From contig NZ_JAIUHG010000004.1 of assembly GCF_020164955.1 (NCBI RefSeq), forward strand, positions 214,435-278,434: DNA of 64,000 bases, written 5' to 3'. The notes beneath the pieces were generated by a model that saw only the letters and a program-made list of their open reading frames with translations, had not been told where the DNA came from and ran no database searches. Below, piece after piece: positions 53,324 through 61,837 of this stretch (the first letter of the stretch is position 1; the number at the start of each line of letters is the position of its first letter). Made by a program: the position numbers and the translations under genes. Source of the stretch: Mesorhizobium sp. CA8 (GTDB lineage: Bacteria > Pseudomonadota > Alphaproteobacteria > Rhizobiales > Rhizobiaceae).

Positions 53324-54484
53324 CTACGCGCCAAAAACCTTCTCGCCGCCGATCCAGACGTTTCTGACATCCAGCCCCTCCGACAGCCCAACAATGTCGG
53401 CCGCTGTCCCGTTGGCGAAGCGGCCGAGCCTGTGCGCCTGGCCGATCGCCTCGGCCGGGTACAGCGAGGCCATGCGCAAAGCCTCGTCGAGTTCCAAGCC
53501 GACGACACGATGGACGTAGCGCACGGCGGAAATCATGTCGAGATCGGCGCCGGCCAGCGTGCCGTCGGCAAGCCTGAGACTCCCATCCTTGCGGTAGATG
53601 GTGCGACCGTTGAGCGTGAACGATGTCATGTCCGTGCCGATGGTTGCCATGGCGTCGGTGACGAGCACGATCTTGCCCGGCCCCTGCTTGCCGCGCAGCG
53701 CAAGGATCATCGTCGCCGGATGAACATGGATGCCGTCGGCGATGATGCCGGCGTACAAGCCGCCGGTGTCGAGCGCAGCGCCCGACAGGCCCGGCTCGCG
53801 GTTGCCGATCTGGCTCATGGCGTTGAAGAGGTGCGTGACCACCGTGGCGCCGGCTTCGGCGAAGGCGGTGGCCGTCGCGTAGTCGGTATCGCTATGGCCG
53901 AGGCTGACGACGACGCCGGCTTCGGCGAGCGCCGCGACACGGGCCGGCTCGACCGATTCCGGCGCGATCGTGGTGAGCAGGACGGGGAGCTGTTTGCGCG
54001 CCGCGATCAGCGCCGCCTGGTCCGCGTCGGTCATCGGCCGGATCAGCGCCGGATCATGCGCGCCTTTGCGGGCGATGGAGAGATGCGGACCTTCCAGATG
54101 CAGGCCGAGGAAGCCCGGCACCTGTTCCCGAGCGGCCTCGGCGCCGGCGGCGATCGCGGCGGCGGTGATCGCCGGCGTGTCGGTGATCAGCGTCACCAGC
54201 AGCGCTGTGGTGCCGAAAGGCGCATGCGCTCGGCAGATGGTCTCGATCGAGGCGACGTCGGGATGGTCGTTGAGCATCACACCGCCGCCGCCATTGACCT
54301 GGATGTCGACGAAACCGGGCACCAGCAGGCCGCCGCCGGTCTCGACCGTCGAAACGCCGGACGGAACCGCCCCGGCGGGTAGGATGGCCTCGACGACTTC
54401 GCCCTTGACGACAAGGGCGGCGTTGTCATGCCAGTCGGTGCCGTCGAAGATGCGGGCGCCGGTGAGTGCGAAACGGTCGCTCAT
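53324..54484 (-). CDS. nagA: N-acetylglucosamine-6-phosphate deacetylase
   Basis: 386-aa amidohydrolase. LVPGFVDIQVNGGGG is the N-terminal metal/barrel motif (Gln in place of His, as in many NagA), GLHLEGPHLS the metal Glu, VVTHLFNAMSQ and IIADGIHVHP the His ligands, and LVTDAMATIG the catalytic Asp. It removes acetate from GlcNAc-6-P. Its start overlaps the SIS gene stop by 4 bases. It is the last gene of the four-gene minus-strand operon with the SIS protein, the GntR regulator and the BadF kinase. Confidence 0.93.
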   Translation of the reverse strand: MSDRFALTGARIFDGTDWHDNAALVVKGEVVEAILPAGAVPSGVSTVETGGGLLVPGFVDIQVNGGGGVMLNDHPDVASIETICRAHAPFGTTALLVTLITDTPAITAAAIAAGAEAAREQVPGFLGLHLEGPHLSIARKGAHDPALIRPMTDADQAALIAARKQLPVLLTTIAPESVEPARVAALAEAGVVVSLGHSDTDYATATAFAEAGATVVTHLFNAMSQIGNREPGLSGAALDTGGLYAGIIADGIHVHPATMILALRGKQGPGKIVLVTDAMATIGTDMTSFTLNGRTIYRKDGSLRLADGTLAGADLDMISAVRYVHRVVGLELDEALRMASLYPAEAIGQAHRLGRFANGTAADIVGLSEGLDVRNVWIGGEKVFGA

Positions 54485-55512
54485 ACGGTTTCCGTCACCT
54501 TGCGCAGATTGCGCGGCGTGTCGGGGTCAAGGCCGCGATGGCGCGCGAAAGCTTCGACGAAGCCGTAGAAGGACACGATCAGCGGCAGCGGATCGGTCAG
54601 CGGGTGGCCGGTGGCGACATGGGGAAGAAGCCGCGCGGCCTTCGCCTTGTCGGAGGTGGTGAAGGCGGCGGCGCCCTTGGCCGTCAGACCGTCAGCCGCC
54701 TCGGCGACCGAGGGTTCGGACGCATCGCGCGCGGCAAGCGCCAGGACCGGGAAACCCGGCCCGACCAGTGCCAGCGGCCCATGCATGACCTCGGCGGCAC
54801 TGTAGGCCTCGGCATGCATGGCGCAGGTTTCCTTGAATTTCAGCGCCGCCTCGCTGGCGATCGCGAAGGACGGCCCGCGGCCGAGGATGAACAGCGATTG
54901 CGGGTTCTCCAAAGCGCCGGCAAGCGCCATCCAGTCGCAGGCGATCGCCTTCTCGAAATGGCCGGGCAGGCCGGCGAGCGCCTTAAGCAGCGCTTGGTCA
55001 TCGGTTGCATGCGCCATCAGGGCGAGGCCGGCGACGGCCGAGTTGACGAAGGTCTTGGTGGCCGCGACGGAGCGTTCAGGGCCGGCCAGGATGTCGATGG
55101 CATGGTCGGAAATCCGCGCGAGCGGCGAGTCGGCCGTGTTGGTGATGGCGACGGTCAGCGCGCCGCCGGCCCGCGCGGTTTCGGCCATGGCAATGATGTC
55201 GGGGCTCTTGCCCGACTGCGAGATCGCCAGGCAGGCCGAGCCTCGGAGTCTCAATTTGGCGCCATAAATCGACGCGATCGACGGCCCAACGGAAGCGACC
55301 GCCAGGCCTGCCGTCAGCTCAACGGCATATTTCATGAAGCTCGCGGCATGGTCGGACGAGCCGCGCGCCACGGTGACGACGAAGTGGGGATCGCGCTCGC
55401 GCAGGCCGCGCCCTGCTTCGGCCAAAGCCGAGGCCGAGCCGTCGAGAAGGCGAGCAGCGGCTTCAGGGATCTCGTCGATCTCGCGCCGCATATGGGTGGT
55501 GTTGGCGCTCAT
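54481..55512 (-). CDS. SIS-domain glucosamine-6-phosphate deaminase/isomerase (GlmS C-domain type, NagB-II)
   Basis: 343-aa protein made of two SIS domains like the isomerase half of GlmS but without the glutaminase. THMRREIDEIPEAAARLLD starts it; FVVTVARGSSDHAASFMKYA and CLAISQSGKSPDIIAMAE are the sugar-phosphate loops. In amino-sugar clusters such proteins replace NagB, turning GlcN-6-P into fructose-6-P and ammonia. It overlaps nagA downstream and the GntR gene upstream by 4 bases each. Confidence 0.87.
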   Translation of the reverse strand: MSANTTHMRREIDEIPEAAARLLDGSASALAEAGRGLRERDPHFVVTVARGSSDHAASFMKYAVELTAGLAVASVGPSIASIYGAKLRLRGSACLAISQSGKSPDIIAMAETARAGGALTVAITNTADSPLARISDHAIDILAGPERSVAATKTFVNSAVAGLALMAHATDDQALLKALAGLPGHFEKAIACDWMALAGALENPQSLFILGRGPSFAIASEAALKFKETCAMHAEAYSAAEVMHGPLALVGPGFPVLALAARDASEPSVAEAADGLTAKGAAAFTTSDKAKAARLLPHVATGHPLTDPLPLIVSFYGFVEAFARHRGLDPDTPRNLRKVTETV

Positions 55513-56288
55513 GGCCGGATCTCCTCTCCCGGCCCGGTCAGCCGGAGTTCCGCGACGAAATCATAGGCGTCGCCCCTGTAGACCGAGCGGGTGAACTCGA
55601 TCACCTTGCCGCTCGCCAGATAGGAAATGCGCTCGATCTGCAGTCCGGCAACCCCCGCCGGCACCTCCAGCAGGCGCGCATCGGCGTCGCCGAGATTGGT
55701 GGCCGAGATGCGCTGCACGGCGCGGACCGGGCGATTGCCGGTCATGCCCAGCGCCGCATAAAGCGAGGAGCCGATCGCTTCGGGATCGGGCAGGACGCTG
55801 GCCGAGAGCGCCGCGCGCTCGATCGCCAGCGGCGTGTCGTTGGCGATGCGCAGGCGCGCGACGCGCGCCACCAGCTCGGTCGAGGAGAGGCCCAGCACCA
55901 TCATCTCATCCGGCGACGGGGCATAGAGGCCGCGGTCGAGCCAGACCGAACGCACATTCATGCCGCGGCGTGCCATGTCTTCCGTAAAAGAGGTGAGCCG
56001 CGACAGCGACTGCTCGACGCGCTCCATGCGCGGCGCGACGAAGGTGCCCGAGCCGTGGCGCTGGACGAGGATGCCGCCCTTGACAAGATCCTGCACCGCC
56101 TTGCGCACGGTGACGCGCGAGATATCGGCCTTGCTGGCGATGTCACGCTCGGAGGGCAGCGCGTCGCCCGGACCAATCAGGCCGCGATTGACCGCTTCCT
56201 CGATGCTGCGCCTGAGCTGCAGATAAAGCGGTGCGCCGCTCTGCGAGGATTCTTTCAACATGGCGAAGATCTGGTCGGCGGCGCTCAT
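55509..56288 (-). CDS. GntR-family regulator with UTRA domain (amino-sugar regulator)
   Basis: 259-aa HutC-type regulator. The winged helix covers residues 20-85 (PLYLQLRRSIEEAVNRGLI, SRVTVRKAVQDLVKGGILV) and the UTRA ligand domain the rest (LERISYLASGKVIEFTRSVYRGD-like end). The start at 56288 gives MSAADQIFAML; an imperfect 47-bp tandem duplication just upstream repeats this start codon and creates a 16-codon leader ORF. It probably binds GlcNAc-6-P or GlcN-6-P and acts on the paired motifs in the kinase-murQ spacer. Confidence 0.88.
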   Translation of the reverse strand: MSAADQIFAMLKESSQSGAPLYLQLRRSIEEAVNRGLIGPGDALPSERDIASKADISRVTVRKAVQDLVKGGILVQRHGSGTFVAPRMERVEQSLSRLTSFTEDMARRGMNVRSVWLDRGLYAPSPDEMMVLGLSSTELVARVARLRIANDTPLAIERAALSASVLPDPEAIGSSLYAALGMTGNRPVRAVQRISATNLGDADARLLEVPAGVAGLQIERISYLASGKVIEFTRSVYRGDAYDFVAELRLTGPGEEIRP

Positions 56289-56337
56289 CGCGACGCCTCC
56301 GGCAACATGGCGAAGATCTGGTCGGCGGCGCTCATCG
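56256..56337. repeat. Tandem duplication of the GntR gene start
   Basis: A 35-base block containing the start region is identical at 56256-56290 and 56303-56337, offset by 47. On the minus strand the upstream copy starts at 56335 (overlapping the kinase stop as ATGA), encodes MSAADQIFAMLPEASR and stops in TGA overlapping the true GntR ATG. The original ATGA coupling between kinase and regulator is thus replaced by two successive ATGA junctions. Confidence 0.9.
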
Positions 56338-57213
56338 GGCGGCCTCCGAGCCCCTTGCGAAGATGCGCAAGGCCATCTGCACGGCGCCGCCCAGCGCATC
56401 GTCGAGCGGGGCTTTGAGCAGCGCCTGATAGCGTGCCGACAGGCGCGGCGCATAAAGCGGCGCCAGACCGCCGAGCAGGCAGAGCGGCGCGTCGTCGGCA
56501 AGATCGAGCGCGCCGAGCGAAGCCTCGACATCGGCGACCGCCTTGGCGAGGATGAAATTGGCGACGAGATCGCCCTTTTCAGCATGCTCGAAGACCTTTG
56601 GCGCGAAGCCGCCGAAATCGCCGGGCTTGGCGTTGGTGGTGAATTCGACGACGTCTTCGGGATTGTTGCGGAAGACGGCGAGCATGGCGTCGGTCAAGGG
56701 CGAGGCCGGACGGATGCCGTCATAGGCAAGCAGCGTCTGTTCCAGCAGGTCGCGGCCGATGCGGGCGCCGCTGCCCTGGTCGCCGACCTGGAAACCCCAG
56801 CCGCCGATGGCGCGCGACTTGCCCTCTTTACGCGCCATATAGGCGGTTCCGGTGCCCAGAATGGCCATGGCGCCATCGCCGGAGCCAACCGCGCCCTCGA
56901 GCGCGATCTCGGCGTCGGTTTCGACGCGGCTGTTGCTGAAGGGCAGGATCGCTTCGAGCTGCTGCCGATAGGTGCCGACATTGGCGCCGGCGAGGCCGAG
57001 AACGGCCGGTGTTTGCGGGATCATCTCCGGATCCTCGCCCGCGGCCAAGAAGGCCTGCCTCGCCGCTTCGACGATGTTGGCGCGGGCGCCGGTGAGGTCG
57101 GTGCGGATGTTGGCGGCGCCGCTCTTGGCGCGGCCGAGAACGGCGCCGTCGACAGTCGCAAGGGCCGCCCTGCAGCTGGTGCCGCCGCCATCGATGCCAA
57201 GCACGAATTTCAC
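56332..57213 (-). CDS. BadF/BadG-type N-acetylglucosamine (amino-sugar) kinase
   Basis: 293-aa actin-fold kinase. The phosphate-1 motif FVLGIDGGGTSCRAALA is at the N-terminus, AILGTGTAYMARKEG and GWGFQVGDQGSGARIG are characteristic of GlcNAc kinases of this family. The GTG start is set by GAGGAG eight bases upstream; longer readings enter the operator region. It is the first gene of the minus-strand amino-sugar operon and divergent from murQ. It may phosphorylate GlcNAc and perhaps MurNAc, giving the substrates of NagA and MurQ. Confidence 0.87.
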   Translation of the reverse strand: MKFVLGIDGGGTSCRAALATVDGAVLGRAKSGAANIRTDLTGARANIVEAARQAFLAAGEDPEMIPQTPAVLGLAGANVGTYRQQLEAILPFSNSRVETDAEIALEGAVGSGDGAMAILGTGTAYMARKEGKSRAIGGWGFQVGDQGSGARIGRDLLEQTLLAYDGIRPASPLTDAMLAVFRNNPEDVVEFTTNAKPGDFGGFAPKVFEHAEKGDLVANFILAKAVADVEASLGALDLADDAPLCLLGGLAPLYAPRLSARYQALLKAPLDDALGGAVQMALRIFARGSEAAR

Positions 57214-57236
57214 GCGATTTCTCCTCGGGGCCGGAT

Positions 57237-57389
57237 AATACCAATAAAATACCAATAGCCAAGAGTTAATTTCGGCTCAAAAAAATTTAAGCCGTATTTA
57301 ATTGACTTCCCCCGCTAATTTGCCGGCGGGTGAAGTCCGCAGCTGGAAATTCGTTAATGCGTGTGGACAAGTGGTATTTTTTTGGTATT
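57237..57389. promoter_or_regulatory. Paired operator motifs in the kinase/murQ divergent promoter
   Basis: AATACCA occurs at 57237-57243 and 57248-57254, and its inverse TGGTATT at 57372-57378 and 57383-57389. Each pair is offset by 11 bases, one helical turn, and the two pairs face each other, one near each divergent start. This is a good candidate target of the GntR/UTRA regulator in the same cluster. Confidence 0.68.
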
Positions 57390-57413
57390 GTTCGCTCAGT
57401 TGGAGGAAAATGG

Positions 57414-58364
57414 ATGGCCGAGACGCGCACGGAAGCGCTCCACCAGAATGCCGAGGGGCTGGATGTCCAGGCCCCGGAAGCCATTCTGGCATTCCTGGCC
57501 AACGCCCAGATCGAGGCCAGCAAGGCCGTCCATGGCGCCATCCCGGCGATTGCCGTTGCCGCCGAACTCATCGCGAAGCAATTGAAGAACGGCGGCAAGC
57601 TCGCCTATGCAGCGGCCGGCAGCTCCGGCCTGATGGCGGCGGCCGACGCGCTGGAACTGCCCGGCACCTTCGGCATTGCGCGCGACCGCATCGCCATCCT
57701 GATCGCCGGCGGCGACGGGGCCTTCCGCACGCTGGCCGGCGGACCGGAGGACGACACCGAGGAAGCGGCGGCGGCGGTTGCCGCGGCTGCGATCGGCAAG
57801 GGCGACTGCCTGATCGCCATCTCCGCCAGCGGTTCCACGCCCTATGCCGTGCGGGCGCTCGAAGACGCGCGCAGCCGGGGCGCTGCCACCATCGCTATTG
57901 CCAACAACCGGGGCGCCGTCCTGTTCAAGCAGGCGGACGTCGCCATCCTGCTCGAAACTCCGCCTGAGCTGATCGCCGGCTCGACGCGCATGGGCGCGGG
58001 CACCGCGCAGAAGATCGCGCTCAACATGCTGTCGACGCTGACCGCGATCCATCTCGGCCATGTCCACGACGGGTACATGGTCAATCTCACCGCAGACAAC
58101 ATCAAGCTGCGCGACCGCGCCGTGCGCATGGTCGCCGCCATCAGCGGCAAGAGCCGCGACGACGCAGCCCGCCTGCTCGAGGAAAGCGGCGGCGTCGTCA
58201 AAACCGCCATTCTGCTCGCCGCGGGCGCCGCCAACGCGGACGCGGCCGAGAAGATACTGGAAGGAACCGGCCAGAAGCTTCGACCGGCGCTTTCCGCGCT
58301 GGGGCAAGATCCTGAAAAGTGGAACCCGCTTTTCAGAAAAGATCATGCCCTAACAAAGAAGTAG
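57414..58364 (+). CDS. murQ: N-acetylmuramic acid 6-phosphate etherase
   Basis: 316-aa SIS-domain enzyme that cleaves the lactyl ether of MurNAc-6-P to give GlcNAc-6-P and lactate. Motifs include MAETRTEALHQNAEGLD at the start, AYAAAGSSGLMAAADALELPGTFG, IAGGDGAFRTLAGGPEDDTEE and GSTRMGAGTAQKIALNMLST. The ATG at 57414 has GGAGG seven bases before. The last 20 or so residues come from a dispersed repeat, making it longer than Escherichia coli MurQ (298 aa). It starts the plus-strand operon with the ABC importer. Confidence 0.92.
   Translation: MAETRTEALHQNAEGLDVQAPEAILAFLANAQIEASKAVHGAIPAIAVAAELIAKQLKNGGKLAYAAAGSSGLMAAADALELPGTFGIARDRIAILIAGGDGAFRTLAGGPEDDTEEAAAAVAAAAIGKGDCLIAISASGSTPYAVRALEDARSRGAATIAIANNRGAVLFKQADVAILLETPPELIAGSTRMGAGTAQKIALNMLSTLTAIHLGHVHDGYMVNLTADNIKLRDRAVRMVAAISGKSRDDAARLLEESGGVVKTAILLAAGAANADAAEKILEGTGQKLRPALSALGQDPEKWNPLFRKDHALTKK
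58304..58358. repeat. Dispersed palindrome read into the murQ C-terminus
   Basis: GCAAGATCCTGAAAAGTGG then AACCCGCTTTTCAGAAAAGATCATGCC resembles the repeat at 35785 (GCATGATCCCGAAAAGTGGG..GGTTTTCGGACAAGATCATGC). CTGAAAAG/CTTTTCAG form its stem. It is in frame and encodes the final KWNPLFRKDHALTKK of MurQ. Confidence 0.8.
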
Positions 58365-58417
58365 GGCCTGTTTCGTTCCCATTTCCATCGGGGTGAAACG
58401 GGCTTGTGAGGGGAGCA

Positions 58418-58434
58418 AGGGGCGCTGAGCCCCT
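58418..58434 (+). terminator. Small hairpin between murQ and the binding-protein gene
   Basis: AGGGGC-GCTGA-GCCCCT, followed by GTTCTC. Weak stem, possibly an attenuator before the high-expression binding-protein gene. Confidence 0.4.
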
Positions 58435-58478
58435 GTTCTCAAAACCGAACCTGAAAAAGGTCAACAGGGAGACTGAAG

Positions 58479-59738
58479 ATGAAGACCAAACTACTGACGG
58501 CCCTTCTGCTCGGCACAAGCATCCTCGGCACGACCGGGATGGCGCTCGCCGAGGACGTGACGCTCAACATCGAAAGCTGGCGCGGCGACGACCTGACCAT
58601 CTGGAAGGACAAGCTCATTCCGGCCTTCGAAGCCAAGAACCCTGGCATCAAGGTGGTGTTCGCGCCTTCGGCCCCGACCGAGTATGATGCGGCGCTGGGC
58701 GCCAAGCTCGCCGCCGGATCGGCCGGCGACCTGATCACCTGCCGTCCCTTCGACAAGTCGCTCGAACTGTTCAAGAAGGGCAACCTTGCCGATATCAGCT
58801 CGCTGCCCGGCATGGAGAACTTCTCGCCCGTCGCCAAGGCCGCCTGGCAGACCGACGACGCCAAGTCGAGCTTCTGCGTGCCGATGGCTTCGGTGATCCA
58901 CGGCTTCATCTACAACAAGGACGCCTTCGACAAGCTCGGCATCAAGGTGCCGCAGACCCGCGACGAGTTCTTCGCGGCGCTCGACAAGATCAAGGCCGAC
59001 GGCACCTACATTCCGATGGCGATGGGCACCAAGGACCTCTGGGAAGCCGCGACCATGGGCTACCAGAATATCGGCCCGAACTACTGGAAGGGCGAGGAAG
59101 GCCGCCTGGCGCTGATCAAGGGCGAGCAGAAGCTGACGGATCCGCAGTGGGTCGAGCCCTTCAAGGAACTGGCGAAGTGGAAGCCTTATCTCGGCGACGG
59201 CTTCGAGGCGCAGACCTATCCGGACAGCCAGAACCTGTTCACGCTCGGCCGCGCCGCCATCTATCCGGCCGGTTCGTGGGAGATCGGCTTGTTCAACACC
59301 CAGGCGCAGTTCAAGATGGGCGCCTTCCCGCCGCCGGTCGGGAAGGCCGGCGACACCTGCTACATCTCCGACCACACCGACATCGGCATGGGCCTGAACG
59401 CGGCCTCGAAGCATCAGGCAGAAGCCAAGAAGTTCCTGGAATGGGTCGCCTCGCCGGACTTCGCCACCATCTACGCCAATGCGCTGCCGGGTTTCTTCAG
59501 CCTGAACAGCAAGCCGGTGAAGATGGAAGACCCGCTGGCGCAGGAATTCGTCTCCTGGCGCGGCAAGTGCAAGTCGACGATCCGCTCGACCTACCAGATC
59601 CTGTCGCGCGGCACGCCGAACCTCGAGAACGAGACCTGGGTTGAATCGGCCAATGTGATCAACGGCACCGACACCCCGGAGGCCGCGGCCAAGAAGCTGC
59701 AGGACGGCCTCGACAGCTGGTACAAGCCGGCGAAGTAA
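58479..59738 (+). CDS. Amino-sugar ABC transporter substrate-binding protein (CUT1, NgcE-like)
   Basis: 419-aa periplasmic binding protein with signal peptide ending GTTGMALAED. The CUT1 pattern is visible in NIESWRGDDLTIWKDKLIPAFEAKNPGIKVVF, FIYNKDAFDKLGIKVPQTRDEFF and GLFNTQAQFKMGAFPPPVG. Placement in a nag/murQ cluster points to GlcNAc, chitobiose or a MurNAc-containing sugar as ligand. GGGAGACTGAAG precedes the ATG. A GC-rich hairpin follows it, as after aglE. Confidence 0.88.
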   Translation: MKTKLLTALLLGTSILGTTGMALAEDVTLNIESWRGDDLTIWKDKLIPAFEAKNPGIKVVFAPSAPTEYDAALGAKLAAGSAGDLITCRPFDKSLELFKKGNLADISSLPGMENFSPVAKAAWQTDDAKSSFCVPMASVIHGFIYNKDAFDKLGIKVPQTRDEFFAALDKIKADGTYIPMAMGTKDLWEAATMGYQNIGPNYWKGEEGRLALIKGEQKLTDPQWVEPFKELAKWKPYLGDGFEAQTYPDSQNLFTLGRAAIYPAGSWEIGLFNTQAQFKMGAFPPPVGKAGDTCYISDHTDIGMGLNAASKHQAEAKKFLEWVASPDFATIYANALPGFFSLNSKPVKMEDPLAQEFVSWRGKCKSTIRSTYQILSRGTPNLENETWVESANVINGTDTPEAAAKKLQDGLDSWYKPAK

Positions 59739-59757
59739 GAGCATCGATTACGGTGCC

Positions 59758-59776
59758 GGCCGGGCACGCCCCGGCC
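59758..59776 (+). terminator. GC-rich hairpin after the binding-protein gene
   Basis: GGCCGGG-CACGC-CCCGGCC, a perfect 7-bp stem with 5-base loop and no T-run, in the 227-base gap before the permease genes. Probably limits expression of the membrane subunits relative to the binding protein. Confidence 0.5.
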
Positions 59777-59965
59777 GCCATTCGAACAGCTCCAGATAGC
59801 GATTGTCGGCGCAGCCTCCCGGTCTTACCCTCAGCTTGCGGGGAAGACGGAGCCGATCTGTCGCTGGCCCTGTTGTTCCCTCCCAAGGGGACGAGCGGGC
59901 CGTGCATCGAGGCATCAGCTAGCATCACCTGAACTGGAACCCAGAGACGGCGGGGAACCGAACTC

Positions 59966-60925
59966 ATGGCTACCAAACTGATGGCTACCAAACTTATGGC
60001 TGCAGAAACGCGAGCGAAAAGACCGATCCGCTGGCATGTCGGCGTGTTCCTGGCGCCGGCGGTGCTGGTCTACACCGCATTCATGATCCTACCGCTGTTC
60101 GGCACCCTCCAGCTCTCCTTGTTCCGCAACATCGAACAGTCCCAGGTCTTTGTCGGGCTGGGCAATTTCCGCACGCTGTTCGGCGATCCGAACTGGTCGG
60201 TGAATTTCTGGAACGCGCTGCGCAACAATGTCTGGTTCTTCATCATCCACATGCTGGTGCAGAACCCGATCGGCATCCTGCTCGCGGCGCTTCTTTCCAG
60301 CCCCAGGCTGCGCTTCACCGCCTTCTACCGCACGGCGATCTTCGTGCCGACGATCCTGTCCTTCGTCATCGTCGGCTTCGCCTGGAAGCTCATCCTGTCG
60401 CCGATCTGGGGCGTGGCGCCGCATCTGATGGATTTCGTCGGATTGAAGAGCTTCTTCACGCCGTGGCTCGGCAAGGAGCAGTATGCGCTGACCGCGCTCA
60501 GCCTGGTCTCGGTCTGGCAGTTCGTCGGCATCCCGATGATGCTGATCTATGCAGCGCTGCTGTCGATCCCCGACGAGGTGATCGAGGCGGCCGAATGCGA
60601 CGGCGTCACCGGCATGGCGCAGTTCTGGAAGATCAAGCTGCCGCTGATCCTGCCTTCGATCGGCATCATCTCGATCCTGACCTTCGTCGGCAATTTCAAC
60701 GCTTTCGACCTGATCTACACCGCGCAAGGGGCGCTCGCCGGGCCGAACTATTCGACCGACATCCTCGGCACCTTCCTCTACCGCGCCTTCTTCGGCTTCC
60801 AGCTGCAGGTCGGCGATCCCAACATGGGCGCCGCGATCGCCACGATCATGTTCCTGATCATCCTCGCCGGCGTCTGCGTTTACCTGTTCCTCGTGCAGAC
60901 GCGCCTGCGTCGCTACCAATTCTGA
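59966..60925 (+). CDS. Amino-sugar ABC transporter permease 1 (CUT1)
   Basis: 319-aa inner-membrane permease. The first helix is VGVFLAPAVLVYTAFMILPLFG, and the EAA loop (DEVIEAAECDGVTGMAQFWKIKLPL) is near residue 215. The gene begins with two tandem copies of ATGGCTACCAAACT(G/T) followed by a third ATG, giving starts at 59966, 59981 and 59996. GGGGAA lies nine bases before the first. It forms the channel with the following permease, 8 bases downstream. Confidence 0.9.
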   Translation: MATKLMATKLMAAETRAKRPIRWHVGVFLAPAVLVYTAFMILPLFGTLQLSLFRNIEQSQVFVGLGNFRTLFGDPNWSVNFWNALRNNVWFFIIHMLVQNPIGILLAALLSSPRLRFTAFYRTAIFVPTILSFVIVGFAWKLILSPIWGVAPHLMDFVGLKSFFTPWLGKEQYALTALSLVSVWQFVGIPMMLIYAALLSIPDEVIEAAECDGVTGMAQFWKIKLPLILPSIGIISILTFVGNFNAFDLIYTAQGALAGPNYSTDILGTFLYRAFFGFQLQVGDPNMGAAIATIMFLIILAGVCVYLFLVQTRLRRYQF

Positions 60926-60933
60926 GGCGCGCC

Positions 60934-61773
60934 ATGAGCACAGCCACTCGTTCGCTTCCCCGCGCCCTCGGCGCGCATGCGGTCCTCTTGACCTACACCG
61001 CGATCGCGCTGTTTCCCGTGATCCTGGTGGTGATGAATTCGTTCAAGTCGCGCGCGGGCATTTTCGGCGCGCCGCTGACGCCGCCGACACCGAAGACCTT
61101 CGACCTGATCGGCTACACCACCGTGTTCGGCCAGGGCGACTTCGTCCACTATTTCCAGAACAGCCTCGTCGTCACCGTCGCCTCGCTGTTCTTCGTGCTG
61201 CTGTTCGGCGCGATGGCCGCCTTCGCGCTGTCGGAATACCGCTTCCGCGGCAACACGATGATGGGGCTCTACCTGGCGCTCGGCATCATGATCCCGATCC
61301 GCCTCGGCACCGTCGCCATCCTGCAGTTGATGGTGGCGACGGGGCTCGTCAACACGCTGACGGCGCTGATCCTGGTCTACACCGCGCAAGGCCTGCCGCT
61401 GGCGATCTTCATCCTGTCGGAATTCATGAAACAGGTGTCCGACGATTTGAAGAACGCGGGCAGGATCGACGGACTGTCGGAATACACGATCTTCTTCCGG
61501 TTGGTGCTGCCGCTGGTACGCCCGTCCATGGCGACGGTCGCCGTCTTCACCATGATCCCGATCTGGAACGATCTGTGGTTCCCGCTGATCCTGGCGCCGT
61601 CGGAAGAGACCAAGACGGTGACGCTCGGCGCGCAGCTCTTCCTCGGTCAGTTCGTCACCAACTGGAACGCGATCCTGGCCGCGCTGTCGCTGGCGATCCT
61701 GCCGGTGCTGATCCTCTATGTCATCTTCTCGCGGCAGCTGATCCGCGGCATCACGTCGGGAGCGGTGAAGTGA
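60934..61773 (+). CDS. Amino-sugar ABC transporter permease 2 (CUT1)
   Basis: 279-aa inner-membrane permease. The N-terminal segment HAVLLTYTAIALFPVILVVMNSFKSR is typical of the second CUT1 permease, and the EAA loop (DDLKNAGRIDGLSEYTIFFRLVLPL) lies near residue 180. It follows its partner by 8 bases and ends 64 bases before the dehydrogenase gene. Confidence 0.92.
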   Translation: MSTATRSLPRALGAHAVLLTYTAIALFPVILVVMNSFKSRAGIFGAPLTPPTPKTFDLIGYTTVFGQGDFVHYFQNSLVVTVASLFFVLLFGAMAAFALSEYRFRGNTMMGLYLALGIMIPIRLGTVAILQLMVATGLVNTLTALILVYTAQGLPLAIFILSEFMKQVSDDLKNAGRIDGLSEYTIFFRLVLPLVRPSMATVAVFTMIPIWNDLWFPLILAPSEETKTVTLGAQLFLGQFVTNWNAILAALSLAILPVLILYVIFSRQLIRGITSGAVK

Positions 61774-61837
61774 GCCACAACAGCCAACCCTTCATAGGGC
61801 TGCGCCTCACCCTCTCAGGAAAAAGTGGAGCAGTCAC

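Noticed and set aside
55509..56585. 358-codon reading of the GntR regulator starting inside the kinase gene
   Set aside because: The extra N-terminus is a shadow of the kinase in another frame; the winged-helix domain begins properly from the ATG at 56288.
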